Positions 1 through 12,088 of a DNA stretch of 64,000 nt are shown here, piece by piece. The stretch spans positions 109,971,125-110,035,124 of the forward strand of contig OX465581.1 in assembly GCA_950022655.1 (NCBI GenBank), given 5' to 3'. The notes below the pieces were generated by a model. The model ran no database searches. It was not told the origin of the DNA and saw only the letters and a program-made list of their open reading frames with translations. The DNA comes from Alentia gelatinosa. Its lineage: Eukaryota > Annelida > Polychaeta > Phyllodocida > Polynoidae. Position 1 is the stretch's first letter. Each line of letters opens with the position of its first letter. A program made the translations under genes and the position numbers.

Positions 1-591
1 GCCACCAGGTGGAGCGTCCACCAACTGTGGGCAGTCGCCTTCCTCTTGGAAGCGCACCTGGCGGGCATTTTGCGTATCACTCATCCCTGATGGTGGTCTA
101 GTGCGTAGAATCCCCGTGAGGGGGCGTTGGCGAGATTTCCTTGGACCCCGGGCGCCACCGCTCCCGCGTCTCGACCCCAGACTGGCGTCCGACCCGAGCG
201 TGGAGTCGGCGTCACTGTCTGTATGACTACTACCCCGCTCCTGGCGGCTCCGTGGAGGACCACCGCTCTCCTCCTGGTCCTCCTGGAAAGCCTGCTTGAC
301 CTTCAGCTCCCACACCAGGCGTCTGTACTCAGGTTGGCGGCGGATGAAGGCCCAGCGTTCATTGCGGTCCTCCCACACCTCCGATGACGACCTCAGGAGG
401 CTGGGGTCGGAGTTCGTCCGCTTTAATAGCTGTGGGACAACCGAGGGACCAGTCCGAATGAGTGTGGGCGACAGTTCACTGGTCCTCTTCACCTTGTAGG
501 TGACCGCCTCCCGAGTGACGGTCGGGGTGACGGTCGGGGCGGCGGGGGGCGGGGCACGGCGGGGCGCGCTGCGAACCCCGGAGTCGCCCAT
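1..591 (-). CDS. N-terminal coding exon of an unrecognised, probably PP1-binding protein (3' end outside window)
   Basis: On the minus strand an ATG at 591-589 opens 197 codons with no stop to the window edge. The start has a strong context (A at -3, G at +4) and lies 34 nt inside an exon that begins after a good acceptor. GC content and CpG density are far above the flanking DNA. Visible parts: a Pro/Arg/Thr-rich N terminus (residues 1-50); LLKRTNSDPSLL around S61, which fits the AMPK/SIK consensus and the R-x-x-S-x-P 14-3-3 pattern; a Trp- and Arg-rich helical stretch (about 72-105, WEDRNERWAFIRR); a Ser/Asp-rich linker (118-140); GILR (160-163), then RQVRF (177-181). GILR followed by an RVxF-type motif is the SILK-RVxF pair of several protein phosphatase 1 regulators. 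I do not recognise the family. The partner role is inferred from short motifs only; that the exon is real is much better supported. Confidence 0.72.
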   Translation of the reverse strand, partial: MGDSGVRSAPRRAPPPAAPTVTPTVTREAVTYKVKRTSELSPTLIRTGPSVVPQLLKRTNSDPSLLRSSSEVWEDRNERWAFIRRQPEYRRLVWELKVKQAFQEDQEESGGPPRSRQERGSSHTDSDADSTLGSDASLGSRRGSGGARGPRKSRQRPLTGILRTRPPSGMSDTQNARQVRFQEEGDCPQLVDAPPGG

Positions 592-645
592 CTTCCGGCG
601 GGCGGAGACGGGTGGTCGGAGAGATCTGTTGTGAAAAAAAATGAG
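592..645 (-). other. 5' UTR remnant and 3' splice acceptor of the first coding exon
   Basis: Read on the minus strand, a T8 tract is followed by CACAACAG (AG at 627-626), a standard polypyrimidine-AG acceptor, so the exon begins at 625. The 34 nt between it and the ATG hold no in-frame stop. The frame could therefore continue from an upstream exon, but the strong ATG context suggests an intron in the 5' UTR. Confidence 0.55.
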
Positions 646-2040
646 ACTGTTTTATTGTATTGTTATGATACTGTGCCATACGATATACTTCTGTCCTAAA
701 AAGCATAATCAAAAAAGGAGATGAAAAACCTTTCAGTCTATCAAACTTACGTTCCAGCCTTACAGTTGAATCGGTGATGCTAGCACATGTCTCAAGTATT
801 CTTCCACTTTTTTTTTCATACCCTTCGTTCCTAACAGTTTTCGAAAAACAGACCAAACTGCACTTACTAAATTTTACTACCGGGTCTTTAAGGTACATTT
901 TAAGGCTACTCTGAGAAGTAATACTTTAGCCGAACTCCTTGGGAAATGTTGCATTCTACCACTACAGAAGAGGTGGAAAACTAGCTAGCCGCATTACCTT
1001 TCAGATATAAAGGATATATAGAATGGATAGATCAAAGGCCTACTATTAAACGATCACATAAAAGAGAAAGGTTTAAGATATTTCGTATACATGCCACAGT
1101 AGCTTCGAACAGCCCATACCTGAGAGGGGTCAACTTTTAGAACTCAGTGTCTCAAGGGCTACAGAAAACAGACTTGCTATCGATATATAGAGTTGCCATT
1201 AGCACGTATTGTAATTCATTTAATTCTGATAATAATAGTTTAATAAATGACCATTTTCAAAGATTTGAGAAATTCTAGGGCATCCGATAATAATCGGCGA
1301 TTGTCTGGCTACGGAATCGGCTACCGTCGGTCCAGTGGAACACCTCCTTTACCTGCATTGTATCGGAATTATATGTAACTCAAATGCATGAGATGATTTC
1401 TTTGAACATCTCTGTAATTCAATTAAATCAATTTTAAAAAGTGGATAAAGCTAGAATCGATTGTGTGCCAACATGTGTTTGAGGCAGTAGACTGGGTTAA
1501 ATTCTTTGCTTTAGAGAAAGTCTAAATAAGTTATAAAAGAGGTCTTATTCGAGGGAGTAGTCGGAGTCAGAGGATATTGATAATTCATCATAACTAAGCT
1601 AAAACTTATGTGAAGTACATAAAAGACATGAGAGATTTTACCAGTGAGAGCTTTGAATAAAACAATATGAATAACTAGGATGTCACTTTTTGTGATGAAT
1701 GTTTTTGTAGTATGAATGTCCTCATAAGATAAAAATCAGCCACACTAGCCTACAGGAGTATAAACGCAACTCAAAGAATTAAAAACGAACATTCTGTTCT
1801 GGACCTGATGGGGCTACGCTTGATCATCAATCAACATTATATTATGTTATGTTGGCACAAAAAATGTCTATATTTCACTGGCGTCAGGAAAACTAACAAT
1901 TAGAAGCATATAAAAGTTAAAATATTTCTCTTTAGACTTACATGAAACAAGACATGTCTTAAAGTTCGCTACTGTTACTTGAGGACTGGAAGTCAACGTG
2001 TATTGTTTCCATTATGTGCCTACTAAATCCTTGATTGATG
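646..2040. other. Non-coding, probable intron of the left-edge gene
   Basis: AT-rich sequence with stops in all frames. I see no repeat structure or coding segment. If the acceptor at 626 is real, at least the left part is intron. Confidence 0.4.
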
Positions 2041-2510
2041 CGCACTGCCACATACCGGTAAATCATTAAGTTCAATATGTGGTACAATTCATGTGAGCTA
2101 GAAGCAGAAACTTCTCTGTCATATAGTTGGTAAATCACTGGAGTCGATGACCACCGTTCAGGTGTGGTGCAATGCGCAACTTGTTTGTCTCATGTAAGTA
2201 AATCCCTGAAGTCAATAACGATTCATGTACGATACAACCATTCATGTGCAGTACAACATGGCACTTGTGGTCGTGTTAGCGTACAGTAAGCAACGTTGAA
2301 GTCACTATACAATATGGCTTGTTTGTCCCATACTGGTATATCGTTGGCGTCAGTAAAACAGTCTTCATCTGTCGCACAATATACAACTTGTTTGCCATAT
2401 ATAGGTAATTCACTGAAGTCAGTTAACCAACGGTGATATGTCGATGAGATGACTTGTTTGCTACATCGTGGTAAATCACTGAAGTTGATTAACAACCGTT
2501 CAAGTATGAA
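2041..2510. repeat. Degenerate tandem repeat, about 69-bp period, about 7 copies
   Basis: The phrase GGTAAATCACTGAAGT recurs at about 2057, 2129, 2197, 2285, 2335, 2404 and 2470, usually preceded by ACTTGTTTG and followed by CAACCGTTCA-like and TACAAC-like blocks. Most spacings are 66-72 bp. One unit is longer because of an internal 19-bp duplication and one is shortened to about 50 bp. Divergence is high, so the array is old. Confidence 0.7.
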
Positions 2511-3050
2511 AGAACGTTTGACTCGTCTCGGTATCTACGTGTTATTATAAGGGCAAGTGCTCTTAATCCTTTATCTGGATAAGACAGTAGCCTGTCTATC
2601 TCCTCTGATTCTTCTCCTTATAACTCTTTTCATGCTGCTGATTACAATAGACAAATATTATAATAAACATTTACAAAACTACCAGCCATTCCTTGGTGAA
2701 ATTCTAAAACCTCCAGGCATACCCCGATGGAAAGTTCACGCATCCTTTAGTGGAAACTATTAAACCTTCAGATACTATAAGGTCTGAACCCACTGAGCTC
2801 CCGACACAGTACGACAAGCGTTCCGACACGCTTTCGACTCACTGCTACACAGAAAATTCTACCTTTCGACACAACGCGAGAATTCAGTGTCGTACTTGGC
2901 ACACTATATGACACGAAATTGTGCCGACACTGCTACGCTGCATGGATTTTGATTTCTAGCCATGTCATAACCATGTCGTAGCCTTGTCGTAGTGTGACGG
3001 GAACTCAATATGTTCAGGCAGATGAACCCTGCCTTAAGGCACCATAGTTA

Positions 3051-3053
<3 letters not shown>
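2511..3053. other. Non-coding
   Basis: No coding signal. Between 2790 and 2995, TGTCGTA and its complement recur several times in both orientations, giving weak scattered inverted pairs. I cannot assign this to an element. Confidence 0.3.

Positions 3054-3118
<65 letters not shown>
3054..3118. repeat. (AT)n microsatellite
   Basis: About 65 bp of uninterrupted AT dinucleotide directly adjoining the hairpin of the next element. Confidence 0.97.
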
Positions 3119-3122
<4 letters not shown>

Positions 3123-3494
3123 ATATTACCACGATTTCGATCTGAGTGGCCGTATTCTCCGCGTAGTTGACGCGAAGTGAAACTCCGAGCGATAGCGAGG
3201 AGTATTACGTAGTGTCAACTACAAGGAGAATGCGGCCACTCAGATCGAAATCGTTGTAATGTTGTATTTATTACTCATCTTTCGAGTAATTATTAGGAAA
3301 AAATCTTGTAAATAATTAGAAAAAACGACCGAAGCGCCATGCATTGTTTATATACATTAGTTCCCATAATGCCCGTCAGGTGGCCCAAAAAGCCGTATTC
3401 TCCTAGGAGATTTAGGAGGTCCGTATTCTATTCAGTAGCGATCTGTAGGCTCCATAGGCTTAGCATGGAGACTCCGTATTAGGTGGGTAATAAA
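3116..3494 (-). mobile_element. Box-hairpin element, TTACCCACC subtype, copy 1
   Basis: The hairpin (3116-3266) precedes the box (3267-3494). Arms of about 65 nt pair from CACGATTTCGATC / GATCGAAATCGTTG inwards. The tip (3182-3202) is ACTCC-GA-GC-GATA-GC-GA-GGAGT, a tandem GA/GA internal loop. The box is bounded by TTTATTACTCATC and GGTGGGTAATAAA and carries CCATAGGCTTAGCATGG at about 3454. No reading frame. A second copy of this subtype lies at 48117-48457. Confidence 0.72.
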
Positions 3495-5072
3495 TATATA
3501 TATAGTAAATATAACATAAACATATAGGGCTGCACACACCATGTCTAAAGATCTCAGGTACTTATACATGTATTAGACAAAAGAACATTTGATCATTAAG
3601 GGCTACCTTCGACTGCTCTTCTGTGCCATGGTGAAAGGGTTAAATAGCGTCTTTACGTCTGACAGTTCACCTTGAGTCTTTGATCGATGCCACTCTCCCG
3701 TCTGGTGCCTGAGTAGATAGCGGGCGGCAGAGTAAGGCACTCTTATCTCAAGTATGTCTTATGTTAATTCAATTGACCTTTGATGCGGATTTACATAGGT
3801 GTGGAACCACTATGACTACCCTTATTAAGCACGTATGCGTTCCTGAGGTTTCTGCCACGTGGAACGGTATAAAGCCAAGCTTTATTCCAGGTTGGTATGG
3901 TCTTTGATCGTACAATGTGTGTGTATAGGAAAGACCCCATCCTCTTTGATAAAAACAGCCGGCTTGACCTTTCAGGCTTTACAAAAACTGTATGTGTTTG
4001 TGTTTGTTTGCGCTCGAACTTGAGATTTGGATTGTAGGATGGCTGGCGCCATAAAAAATGATGAAGAAAAGAAACAGAGAAAAGGGGGGAGTGGAGACTA
4101 ATTGTAGTTTAATTAGAGGACGGTCTAATTAATATTCATTGGCTTAGGCTATTGGTACCAAATACTAGCTCTTCCTCCATACTATCCAAGCGTAATACCA
4201 AGTGACGTATCGACGAGGACACTATAATTCTCAAATGTGGCGATTTACAACAGATTCTGAAGATTTCAGAATCACATACAAGTTAACATTACTTGTAGAT
4301 ATATAAGCACTGTGATTGAAATGTAATTGGAGAGGAGTTCTTGTCTGGGGACGGGCTGTCAACTAATTCATACTCAATAAGAGGGGGTGTCCACCTACTT
4401 CGAATTTGCTCCTGATGCGCTATGATTGAATCTAGGACGCACCTCCCGACACACGAAATCCAAATCGTGGTGGAATCATGGAACATGGCGTAAGTTTTCT
4501 ACAAAGTGCTCTACAATGCACGATGACTTGAAAAAGACCATTATATTGTAGGGTGTCTATGATATTCAAACATGTTTGAATTTCATAGCGCGTCAGTGTG
4601 CGCTGTATCCCTATTGGTGGCCTATTGTAAAAGTCAGAAACCATTTAAATCATAAACCAATTTATGTTTTAAACTAAAACTAATCCTATTTCTATAAAGC
4701 ATATTAGCACAAATCTCGTAGAGTGAGTCTCGAAAAGTCCCATAGGATCTCGAACTACGACATCTCAATTAAGAGATCTTGGAGAGAAAAATGAGAGCCA
4801 TTTCGCTCCAGACTTTCTCCAACCTTAGCTTTGACACTAGCTCGTTTCATGACGTATTGATAGGAGTCCATAAATCTGCCGTTATGATATATATGTATTT
4901 GTATGACTCATTGCCTGATTCAAGCACTAGAACATGACCTAATGATCTACCTGATCATTCGACCTGTGTCAAATTCATAGCAAACAGGTTCAACAGTCGT
5001 TATATGTATTAATCAAACCCATTGTGCTAGATGCACGTGCAAGTATGGTATTGTACATGGATTATATTGCAA
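3495..5072. other. Non-coding
   Basis: No convincing gene, repeat array or element. Short open frames at 4289-4644 (minus strand) look random. Confidence 0.35.
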
Positions 5073-5372
5073 ACCTCATCTCACCTAAGTATTCTTCTCC
5101 ATAGGCTTAACATTAGCAACTCATACTCCATGACTGTGGAAGTAGTGTACCCAATACTCAATGGCTGATTGAATGAGTTATTTCATTAATTAACAATGTT
5201 CCTGATCATGTATACGGGCTGAGACAAAATATGAAACCCACTCGATGAAAATAACTTGGTCTGCTCTCCACCTTGCTTGACCGCTGCGTAATTCACTCAG
5301 CTTCGCTTCATGAATTACTCTGCGGACAAACCCGGCGGAGTACGGAAATTACTATCATCTCATGAGTTTCCT
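5073..5372 (+). mobile_element. Box-hairpin element, CTCACCCC subtype (diverged)
   Basis: The box starts near ATCTCACC, carries TCCATAGGCTTAACATTAG at 5099-5117 and ends at GGGCTGAGACAAAATATGAAA, a diverged GGGGTGAGATAAATACAGAAA. The hairpin follows (about 5229-5372). Its tip (5290-5316) reads AATTCAC-TC-AGC-TTC-GCT-TC-ATGAATT. The usual GGC/GCC inner stem is AGC/GCT here, a paired change, while TC/TC is kept. Confidence 0.7.
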
Positions 5373-7329
5373 TCTAAGTACCATATCCAACAACCATTTG
5401 TATTACTGGTGCAACATCTAAAATTTGCAAAATTCTTGATTATTCTCTGGGCGACAGGTACATCTTCAGATTATCGTCCAGCCATTTACATTAAGTATCA
5501 GATTTTCATTAATTCCTCCGAATATATCATCAATATCCATTAGTCATTGTCTTCCAGTCATTTTACATAGCCCATTGTTCTGCTATCTTTGATTCTTGAA
5601 GTATATTTCCGTCAGGGGTTGTTACCTAAATATGTATGAAAGATTCTTGAAGATCATATTAACCTTTATTCAGAGCAATGGAACATGTGAATTGCGGACT
5701 ACCCGACATCAATAATCTCCTCCATAAATTCGCGAGACTTATCTTAATAACTACAGCCGACTGTCAATCAATACCAGTGTCGGTATTAACTTGGTGCAGT
5801 GTACAGAGCCTTGTTATTCCACACATGGTTAGTAGCCATGATACATTACTGGGTGTACTATATATCCATGTGGATACCGCTGGTTGTACCATAAAGCAAT
5901 TAGGCACGTTTCAATGGTGGCCACCATGAAGGTCATTGTTACACCTAGTACTGACTGCCGTTTGACAGCCGCTAACACCACGTGAGGTGCCTCAGGCTGT
6001 GGTGCCTAATAAAACCCGGGGAGGGCCACACACATCGTGCCATACCTAATCAGCTAGAGTTGAGACCTTCTGCTTCACTGCTCGCGCTACCTGATTTTAT
6101 TGCCCTATTATATTTGCATTTATGAAAGGTGATTAAACCTGTGCCGCCCCTTCATACAGGTATGGGTATTATGAGATCATAGACATGCGTATCATATTTT
6201 GATTAACTTAAATCCATATAATATGATCAGGTAGCTCTGTATGATTTCAGTATCGGTTATTACATGGACCTATATGTGCATACACGTACCGTTAGTTAAG
6301 AGCTTGTGAACCTGTTCTGATGTACTTGATACACCTCAAGTTACATATGTAGATCATAAATACATAAAGATATACCAAAGAAATATATCATAGATCTTCT
6401 ATGTTGTCCTATTTCTTGAGTTGTCTCTAGTTCAATATTTTGAGCATTGATTAGTGAATAGATCGTTCTCAATTATCTTATCATTTTTAGTAGGAAATAT
6501 ATTCAATGGATTCTTATAACCTACTTAATTGTCTTGAGTTAAGTACCTACCCTTACACGATCCTACATCCCTCTGACAATATCACTGCCAACAATATCTC
6601 CAATTCGTGCTCCTTTGACCTCATGAAGACGACCAGGTAGATAAGACGATCTAAAGGTCCAGATACGCGGTGCAGTAATGCCTAATTTTGTATACATTGG
6701 CGCTATAGCAGATGTAGCAATGTGGTAATCAGACATCAATAACGCTACCTCCTTGTTCATCGCACCCTAATTCCAAATATGACCAACCTGCCCAGAGGTC
6801 CATCATTCCATGTCTGCCACGACTACAAGCTAATAACACACAACCTGCTACAGACCCAATAACCTGGTGCTATATGGGAGCGGCACCACTCCCTCACATA
6901 CATGCACACACATACACATGGCACTGGAGGAAGGGTCTACATTACCTGGCTAAGTTCCTAAAAGCAATCATGGGAAATTCCTGTGACGAACAGGTATATC
7001 TAATATCAACTAATATTTTCACTGCCGATATATATAGGATATGAACTCATTCCGGTCACATCGTCTTTTATCATGGTCTAATATCTAACCCCACATCGCT
7101 TTTCACACTTCGGTTTTACTTTTAGAGGAGAGTTTGATGTAAGACTGAGTGGGACTGCTTTTAGGAACTTGGCCACGATATACTCGGGCGCGTACTGTTT
7201 TCTCACCTGCTGCTTATTTCTGGCACGGCCACGCGCGGCGCACGGCAGATCGGGAGCCTGTTGATTCTACGGCTTAGTGCACGAGGAGCCGTGGAAGTGG
7301 TCTGGAGACGCCCTTCACTCCTTGATGCT
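5373..7329. other. Non-coding
   Basis: Only short open frames that resemble no known protein. No repeat structure noticed. Confidence 0.35.
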
Positions 7330-7541
7330 GGAGACACACCAAGCGAGAAATGCAGCGATTTCCGGAATCACCAACACATAACGGCGAGTATGTGAGATAT
7401 TATTTCGCATTTCACATGATTATTGCTTCCGAGACACTAAATTATCGGTGGGAGATATTACTGTGAAATAATATCTCACATACATGATATTTTGTATTGG
7501 CGATTCGAGAGATCGCCGCCTTGACTCGCTTGGTGGGTCCC
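7330..7541. mobile_element. MITE, family GACACACCAAGCGAG, copy 1
   Basis: About 212 bp bounded by long imperfect inverted ends. The left end begins GGAGACACACCAAGCGAG and the right end is its complement, CTCGCTTGGTGGGTCCC. An inner palindrome around GTGAGATATTATTTC and GAAATAATATCTCAC continues the symmetry. No coding capacity; the superfamily is unassigned because no clear target duplication is visible. Confidence 0.8.
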
Positions 7542-7664
7542 GAGCATTAGTCTCTATTCTAAGTCGACCTCATGCCTATAGGTGTCCAGACGCCAGACGG
7601 CTTTGCCAACCCTCCTCCCTGTCATATGCCACCTTCTAGATATGCAGTCTTCTCCCTTAAGACT

Positions 7665-7874
7665 GAGACACCAAGCGAGACATGCAGCGATTTCCAAAAT
7701 CGCCAATGCAAAATAGCGTGCATGTCAGATACTATTTCATAGGAATATCTCCCATCGATGATTTAGCATCTTAGCAGAATAATTCAGTGAAATATGAAAT
7801 GATAGCTCATATATACACGCCATTTTGCGTTTGCGATTCTGGAAATCCCTGGATTTCACGCTTGGTGTGTCTCC
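7665..7874. mobile_element. MITE, family GACACACCAAGCGAG, copy 2
   Basis: Same ends as the copy 124 bp to the left (GAGACACCAAGCGAG and CACGCTTGGTGTGTCTCC), with a more diverged interior. It starts only 124 bp after copy 1, so the pair may be a duplicated or clustered insertion. Confidence 0.75.
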
Positions 7875-8024
7875 TCCACCTTTACTCCTTGTTACACAGT
7901 ATGATGGTGTAGGCAACAACATACATTCCCGCACTCTTCCAATCCATATTCCCCCATTTCACATGACCACACCTATGTCTTCGCACATTGGATGGTTTTG
8001 TGGCACGTATAATTTCTTTAGAAG

Positions 8025-8278
8025 CAGGGACCTGTTTCACTAGTTTCGTGACAAAAGTGTTAGGCAGACATGAAAAGCGGCACCAACAGTGCAAGCAAGA
8101 ACGGACAAAACGAAGTCTAATGTCTAATTCTTATGAAACCGGACACACTGTGTTTGGGGTCTGTCTTGTCCTAAGGGCAGCTACTTGTGTTTAAACGAAA
8201 CTAGTCAACCCCAATCTGTCTGCATGGTGTCACAGACGCCATCCAGACATGTCACGAAACTAGTGAAACAGGTCCCTG
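8025..8278 (+). mobile_element. MITE, family CAGGGACCTGTTTCACTAG, copy 1
   Basis: Nearly perfect inverted ends of about 28 bp: CAGGGACCTGTTTCACTAG with TTTCGTGACA inside, and the exact complement at the right. A trinucleotide AAG flanks both sides and may be a 3-bp target duplication, which would suggest PIF/Harbinger, but other copies do not confirm it. Related copies lie at 15.1 kb and 54.9-55.6 kb. Confidence 0.82.
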
Positions 8279-8984
8279 AAGTCATATCCGCCGTGTCAAT
8301 TTACAGCCTTAACTTCAAATACATTAGTTACTTTCCATAGGCTCTAAGTGGCCTGCTTGAAATCGCGGGGTGGGTATTGATGCTGGTCTGGCCCGTCGGT
8401 TGTAGAGACTTGATTCCACTGTGATATGACACTAGCAGCTGTGGTATAAACCTCCATTTATCCAATCCTCATTACTTCCTTCCTCATTTCCAATACTGCC
8501 AATGCTTCCCCACCGCTATATGTCTGCCTGAGGTAGACAAAGTTAGGAGTTATATTTGATCCCATTGGTTCCAGCCATAACCTATATCCCTCATATCATC
8601 TACACAAATGCCAAATTCAATATCAAAAAGCCATATTGAACTAGATGTGAATGTAAATATGACAGTGGAGCTGCATGCTACAGTCAGTAGTGTGCTTGCT
8701 ATGGAATCACTGGGCCCCATTTTGAGGAAATGCTATGTTTCAGTACTTCACTGTTCGTTCTCTATCTTCGTCTCAATGTTCTGTTCTGCAACGAAACGAC
8801 CCTGGCAGCTGAAGCAGCAGAAATACCTATTGAGTCATCTAAATTCATTCCCAATCCATTTTTTTCTATTAAATCTATCAGAGGTTGGTTTTTTTTTAAA
8901 TTTTTCATTGGCAATTATCATAGTAGGTTTCAAAGCTAACCATACTCCAACCGGCTCACGTTATCCCCTTTGATGCCTGATGCT

Positions 8985-9094
8985 AAGGGTTCAGTATTGA
9001 TAATGTTCGCGTATTAAAGCCGTAGTGAATAGCCTCGGACGGATACCGTTTCGTCAACGGTAAAGTCGTTTCCTGATATTACGTACACCCAGAA
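8985..9094. mobile_element. Probable remnant of a hairpin element (57.7-kb type)
   Basis: The end GTCGTTTCCTGATATTAC closely resembles the right end of the 57.7-kb hairpin (GGACGTTTCCTAATATTAC). Upstream GATAATGTTCGCG recalls its AATAATGTTCGTG flank. The pairing arm and tip are not intact. Confidence 0.3.
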
Positions 9095-9455
9095 TCCGGT
9101 TTATTTATAAACAATCGAATCTTACCACCCTCTCAAAGAAGTGGAGAGGACTGAGCAGGTATGTCTAGGCTTTTGTGTCTTGTGGACCTCGATGTTTAAA
9201 AGCCTTGTAGGCAATCAGTTTGTGACTGATTAGTCCGCAGAAGGAGGAAGGACCAATGAAAGGACCGTTAAAGTAGTGGTCCAAGGCGTGTGTTGGCCAC
9301 AGCTACTTCGCAGGCACCTCTACATCTACTTAGAGCGGTCACTCCTTTGTGTGACTCGATTCCCTTCTACGATGGAAAGTGGATGGTTAAAATAACATAC
9401 GGCAGTGTCACTGAGTGTAGTATCCCATATGGCACATAGCTATTGTGGAAGCGGC

Positions 9456-9895
9456 TTTATCCTACCCCCCCCCCCCCCCCAAAAAAAAAAAACCCAACAA
9501 CAACGCCATAGACTTAACATTGGCAAATTATATATGGCAGGCTATGACATAAAGTATTTTTTTATGCCACTAGAGTAATAAAAAAAATTGACCAATCAGA
9601 GACCAGGATGTCAGCTTAGTGGCTTGCTCCGACAATAACAAGTACCTGGTAGCAAACGGATATCCGGCACTCATTTAAGGTTGGTCGTTGAGTCGATATT
9701 TATATTTTAGTAATCCAAAAGCGTAGAGATGGGGTAGGATAAATACAGAACCGAGCTCGAGTTAGCCTGACTAGTTTTTAAGCCACTCTGGTCAGGTCTG
9801 TTCCTCACTACACTCGGCTATCGCCTCGTGTAGTAATACACCACCTGCCCGTCGTGGCATAAAAACTACTCAGGCTAACTCTCGTTCAGTTCTAT
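9456..9895 (+). mobile_element. Box-hairpin element, CCTACCCC subtype, full length
   Basis: The box (9456-9743) runs from TTTATCCTACCCC to GGGGTAGGATAAA and contains GCCATAGACTTAACATTGG. It has been expanded near its left end by a C16-A12 tract. The junction ATAAATACAGAA leads into a hairpin (9744-9895) with arms of about 65 nt (for example GAGTTAGCCTGACTAG and its near complement). Tip at 9807-9834: ACTACAC-TC-GGC-TATC-GCC-TC-GTGTAGT. Clear, young-looking copy. Confidence 0.8.
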
Positions 9896-10185
9896 TTAAA
9901 TCTTCCCCCTTCCCACAACACCAAAAAAAACACGAGGTGGTATGTGCAGCTAGCATTGCAATTTTGTCCCTTTTTTCGGTATCCATAGTGGGGTTTTAGC
10001 CTGGTCTCATGAATATCAATGGGTAATAGCAACTGAAAACAGCAGTTGTCCCCCGACTGCAGTGACGTTCAATTACAACCTGGTGGATGACGAAGGAACT
10101 AGCAATCACTCTGTGCCCATATAGGTATATCAGCATCCAGCACGTGGCAACCTTTTCCTCTTTGGATTATTAAAAAGACACACAT

Positions 10186-10224
10186 TGCCTAAAGAAGTCT
10201 ACTGAATGGAGACGAAACGCTGCA
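10186..10224 (+). other. Retroelement-terminus motif with hammerhead-like core
   Basis: CTAAAGAAGTCTACTGAATG followed by GAGACGAAACG. GTCT pairs with AGAC and GAAAC follows directly, the layout found near the ends of Penelope-like and some non-LTR elements and resembling stem II of a hammerhead ribozyme. The CUGAUGA box is not intact and no reverse transcriptase is adjacent, so this is at best a relic. Confidence 0.3.
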
Positions 10225-12063
10225 AATTGATAACTCAAATCCCCCCCCCCCCCCCCTATCTCGATGTACAGTTACCCCCAATAAATTCACTTTAAATTTA
10301 ATCAGCTTGTCTGGTTTTCTGTGGATTTCTCACGACTTAATTATTAAAAAGAAATATCTCTGGATATAAATTGTAATGTAAAAACATAGATTTCGATTTC
10401 ATAGCATTAGTTGAAACCTTCATTGTATGTTAAGAGGGGTTGTCCAGCATTGTTCACATAGATAGGGTGTGTAACAAATCATTCGCCATCTACATATTAA
10501 GGGTACCGATTTCTTTATAGTGTTCAGAAATTAGGATAGATAAGAAAACTTTTGTGTTATGTGAACTAATTGACTAATTACGTGAACTAATTATGTGAAC
10601 TAATAATGTCTCCTTTGCTTTATGCTTCGTAAAAAAAGAGTGAAATTTGATTTGCATCAGCATTGAAGGTGAAGATAATTTGTTTTGTTTTATTGTTTTT
10701 ATTACCATGTTGATGTCTTTTTTTGAACCAGACAGATACTACTGGATACGGATGAGTATATCCTGATGTTTATCCGAATAAACTCTGGGGTCTACAATCT
10801 GAATACAAAAGAGCTAAGCTCATTTAAAAAAGACAAACTTGTTTATTCATTTCTTGTATATGAAGACCTCACATACCCGTGGACATTTTTTGGCCTGACT
10901 TCTTATGAGAAACACATTTTTGTAAATATTAACGCATCTTATGAAACGAAACTGTCATTGATTTTGGTTTGTTATATAATGCCTCCTACCTGAGGCATTG
11001 TGAAGTACAAACATAAAGCCTGTAAAATACATGTTACATGTTTGGTTGAATGTAGACCTTCTAAAATGGGACATTTTAAACGGCTGTTTGCCGATCTACG
11101 CTGCCTTTAACAGAGTGCCTTAAGCATCTCAGGCATTCGGATTGCTGACATAAGACGCTTAAGATAGTATGTATATGGAAATGCACCGCTCAAAATATGA
11201 TGTTATTCGATATCCCTTCCCTGAAACGCTACTCCCATCTCCCCGCATACGGCGCAATCATAACACCGCCTGAGGATGATAGACATAGCTTTCCTTCAGG
11301 AATATAGCATGATCTCCTTTGTGCTCCATACCTGTCTTAATCGGTCTATGCGAGACTACAATCATTTGACTTTTGGTGGATAAACACTAACCTAAATCCT
11401 CTTATTAAGGTCCAAAAATTGTTAGTAAAATCAAATGCACATCACTTAATTTGGGGTTGAACGATTAGTTCCCAAATTGAAAAGTTGTCGGTGAACTTGT
11501 TGCAGGCAAATTACGTAACCCGGCGGTCACCCGAATGGGGGGTATTTCCAATGTTCCGTTGTTGCCGACTGGGTTTATCAACATGTTGGTAAACTTTTGG
11601 CAAATGATTTAGGAACATCGACAGACAACTTGTTGGTGACAAAAGAATATTATCTCAAGAGGAGGATTTCACTGATCGTTGGCTGACCCTCGCCTAGCAA
11701 CCCCACATCTACCGACTAGGGCCGACTCCGTTAGGAGGCCTTGACTGAGACAAAGTGCCGTTCCTTTGTCTCTGACATTATGCTCCACTTCTTACTGTAT
11801 CCCATCTGAACCTAATACTCGAAATGTGTTAGAAAATTAGTAATAATTTAGCATGCTACTGTACCTGGACGTAATTATATACCTCATGTTGCCTGTACTA
11901 GGAATTACAAGTTGATATCATATATGGCGTCATTATACCCGGTTCTAAAAATAACCCGGAACCTATCTCGTGGTATGTTTCCTCTCAGACTAAAGACAAT
12001 ATTAGTATCCTATCTTATTGTTACCTCTACCTTTAATTGATCGTTGTGGTGTGCAGGAACCAA

Positions 12064-12088
12064 ATATTGTATTATGATAATACAATAT
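12064..12088. repeat. Perfect 12-bp palindrome with 1-nt loop
   Basis: ATATTGTATTAT, G, ATAATACAATAT. Arms are perfect. No element ends are seen around it. Confidence 0.8.

Noticed and set aside
127..499. Plus-strand frames opposite the left-edge exon
   Set aside because: Shadows of the minus-strand exon, which has the acceptor, strong start and plausible composition.
7825..8194. Several overlapping frames on both strands
   Set aside because: They lie across two MITEs; matching frames in other copies reflect element identity, not coding.
9456..9500. C16-A12 run as an A-tail of a retroelement
   Set aside because: It lies inside a box element directly after TTTATCCTACCC, so it is an expanded homopolymer of the box end.
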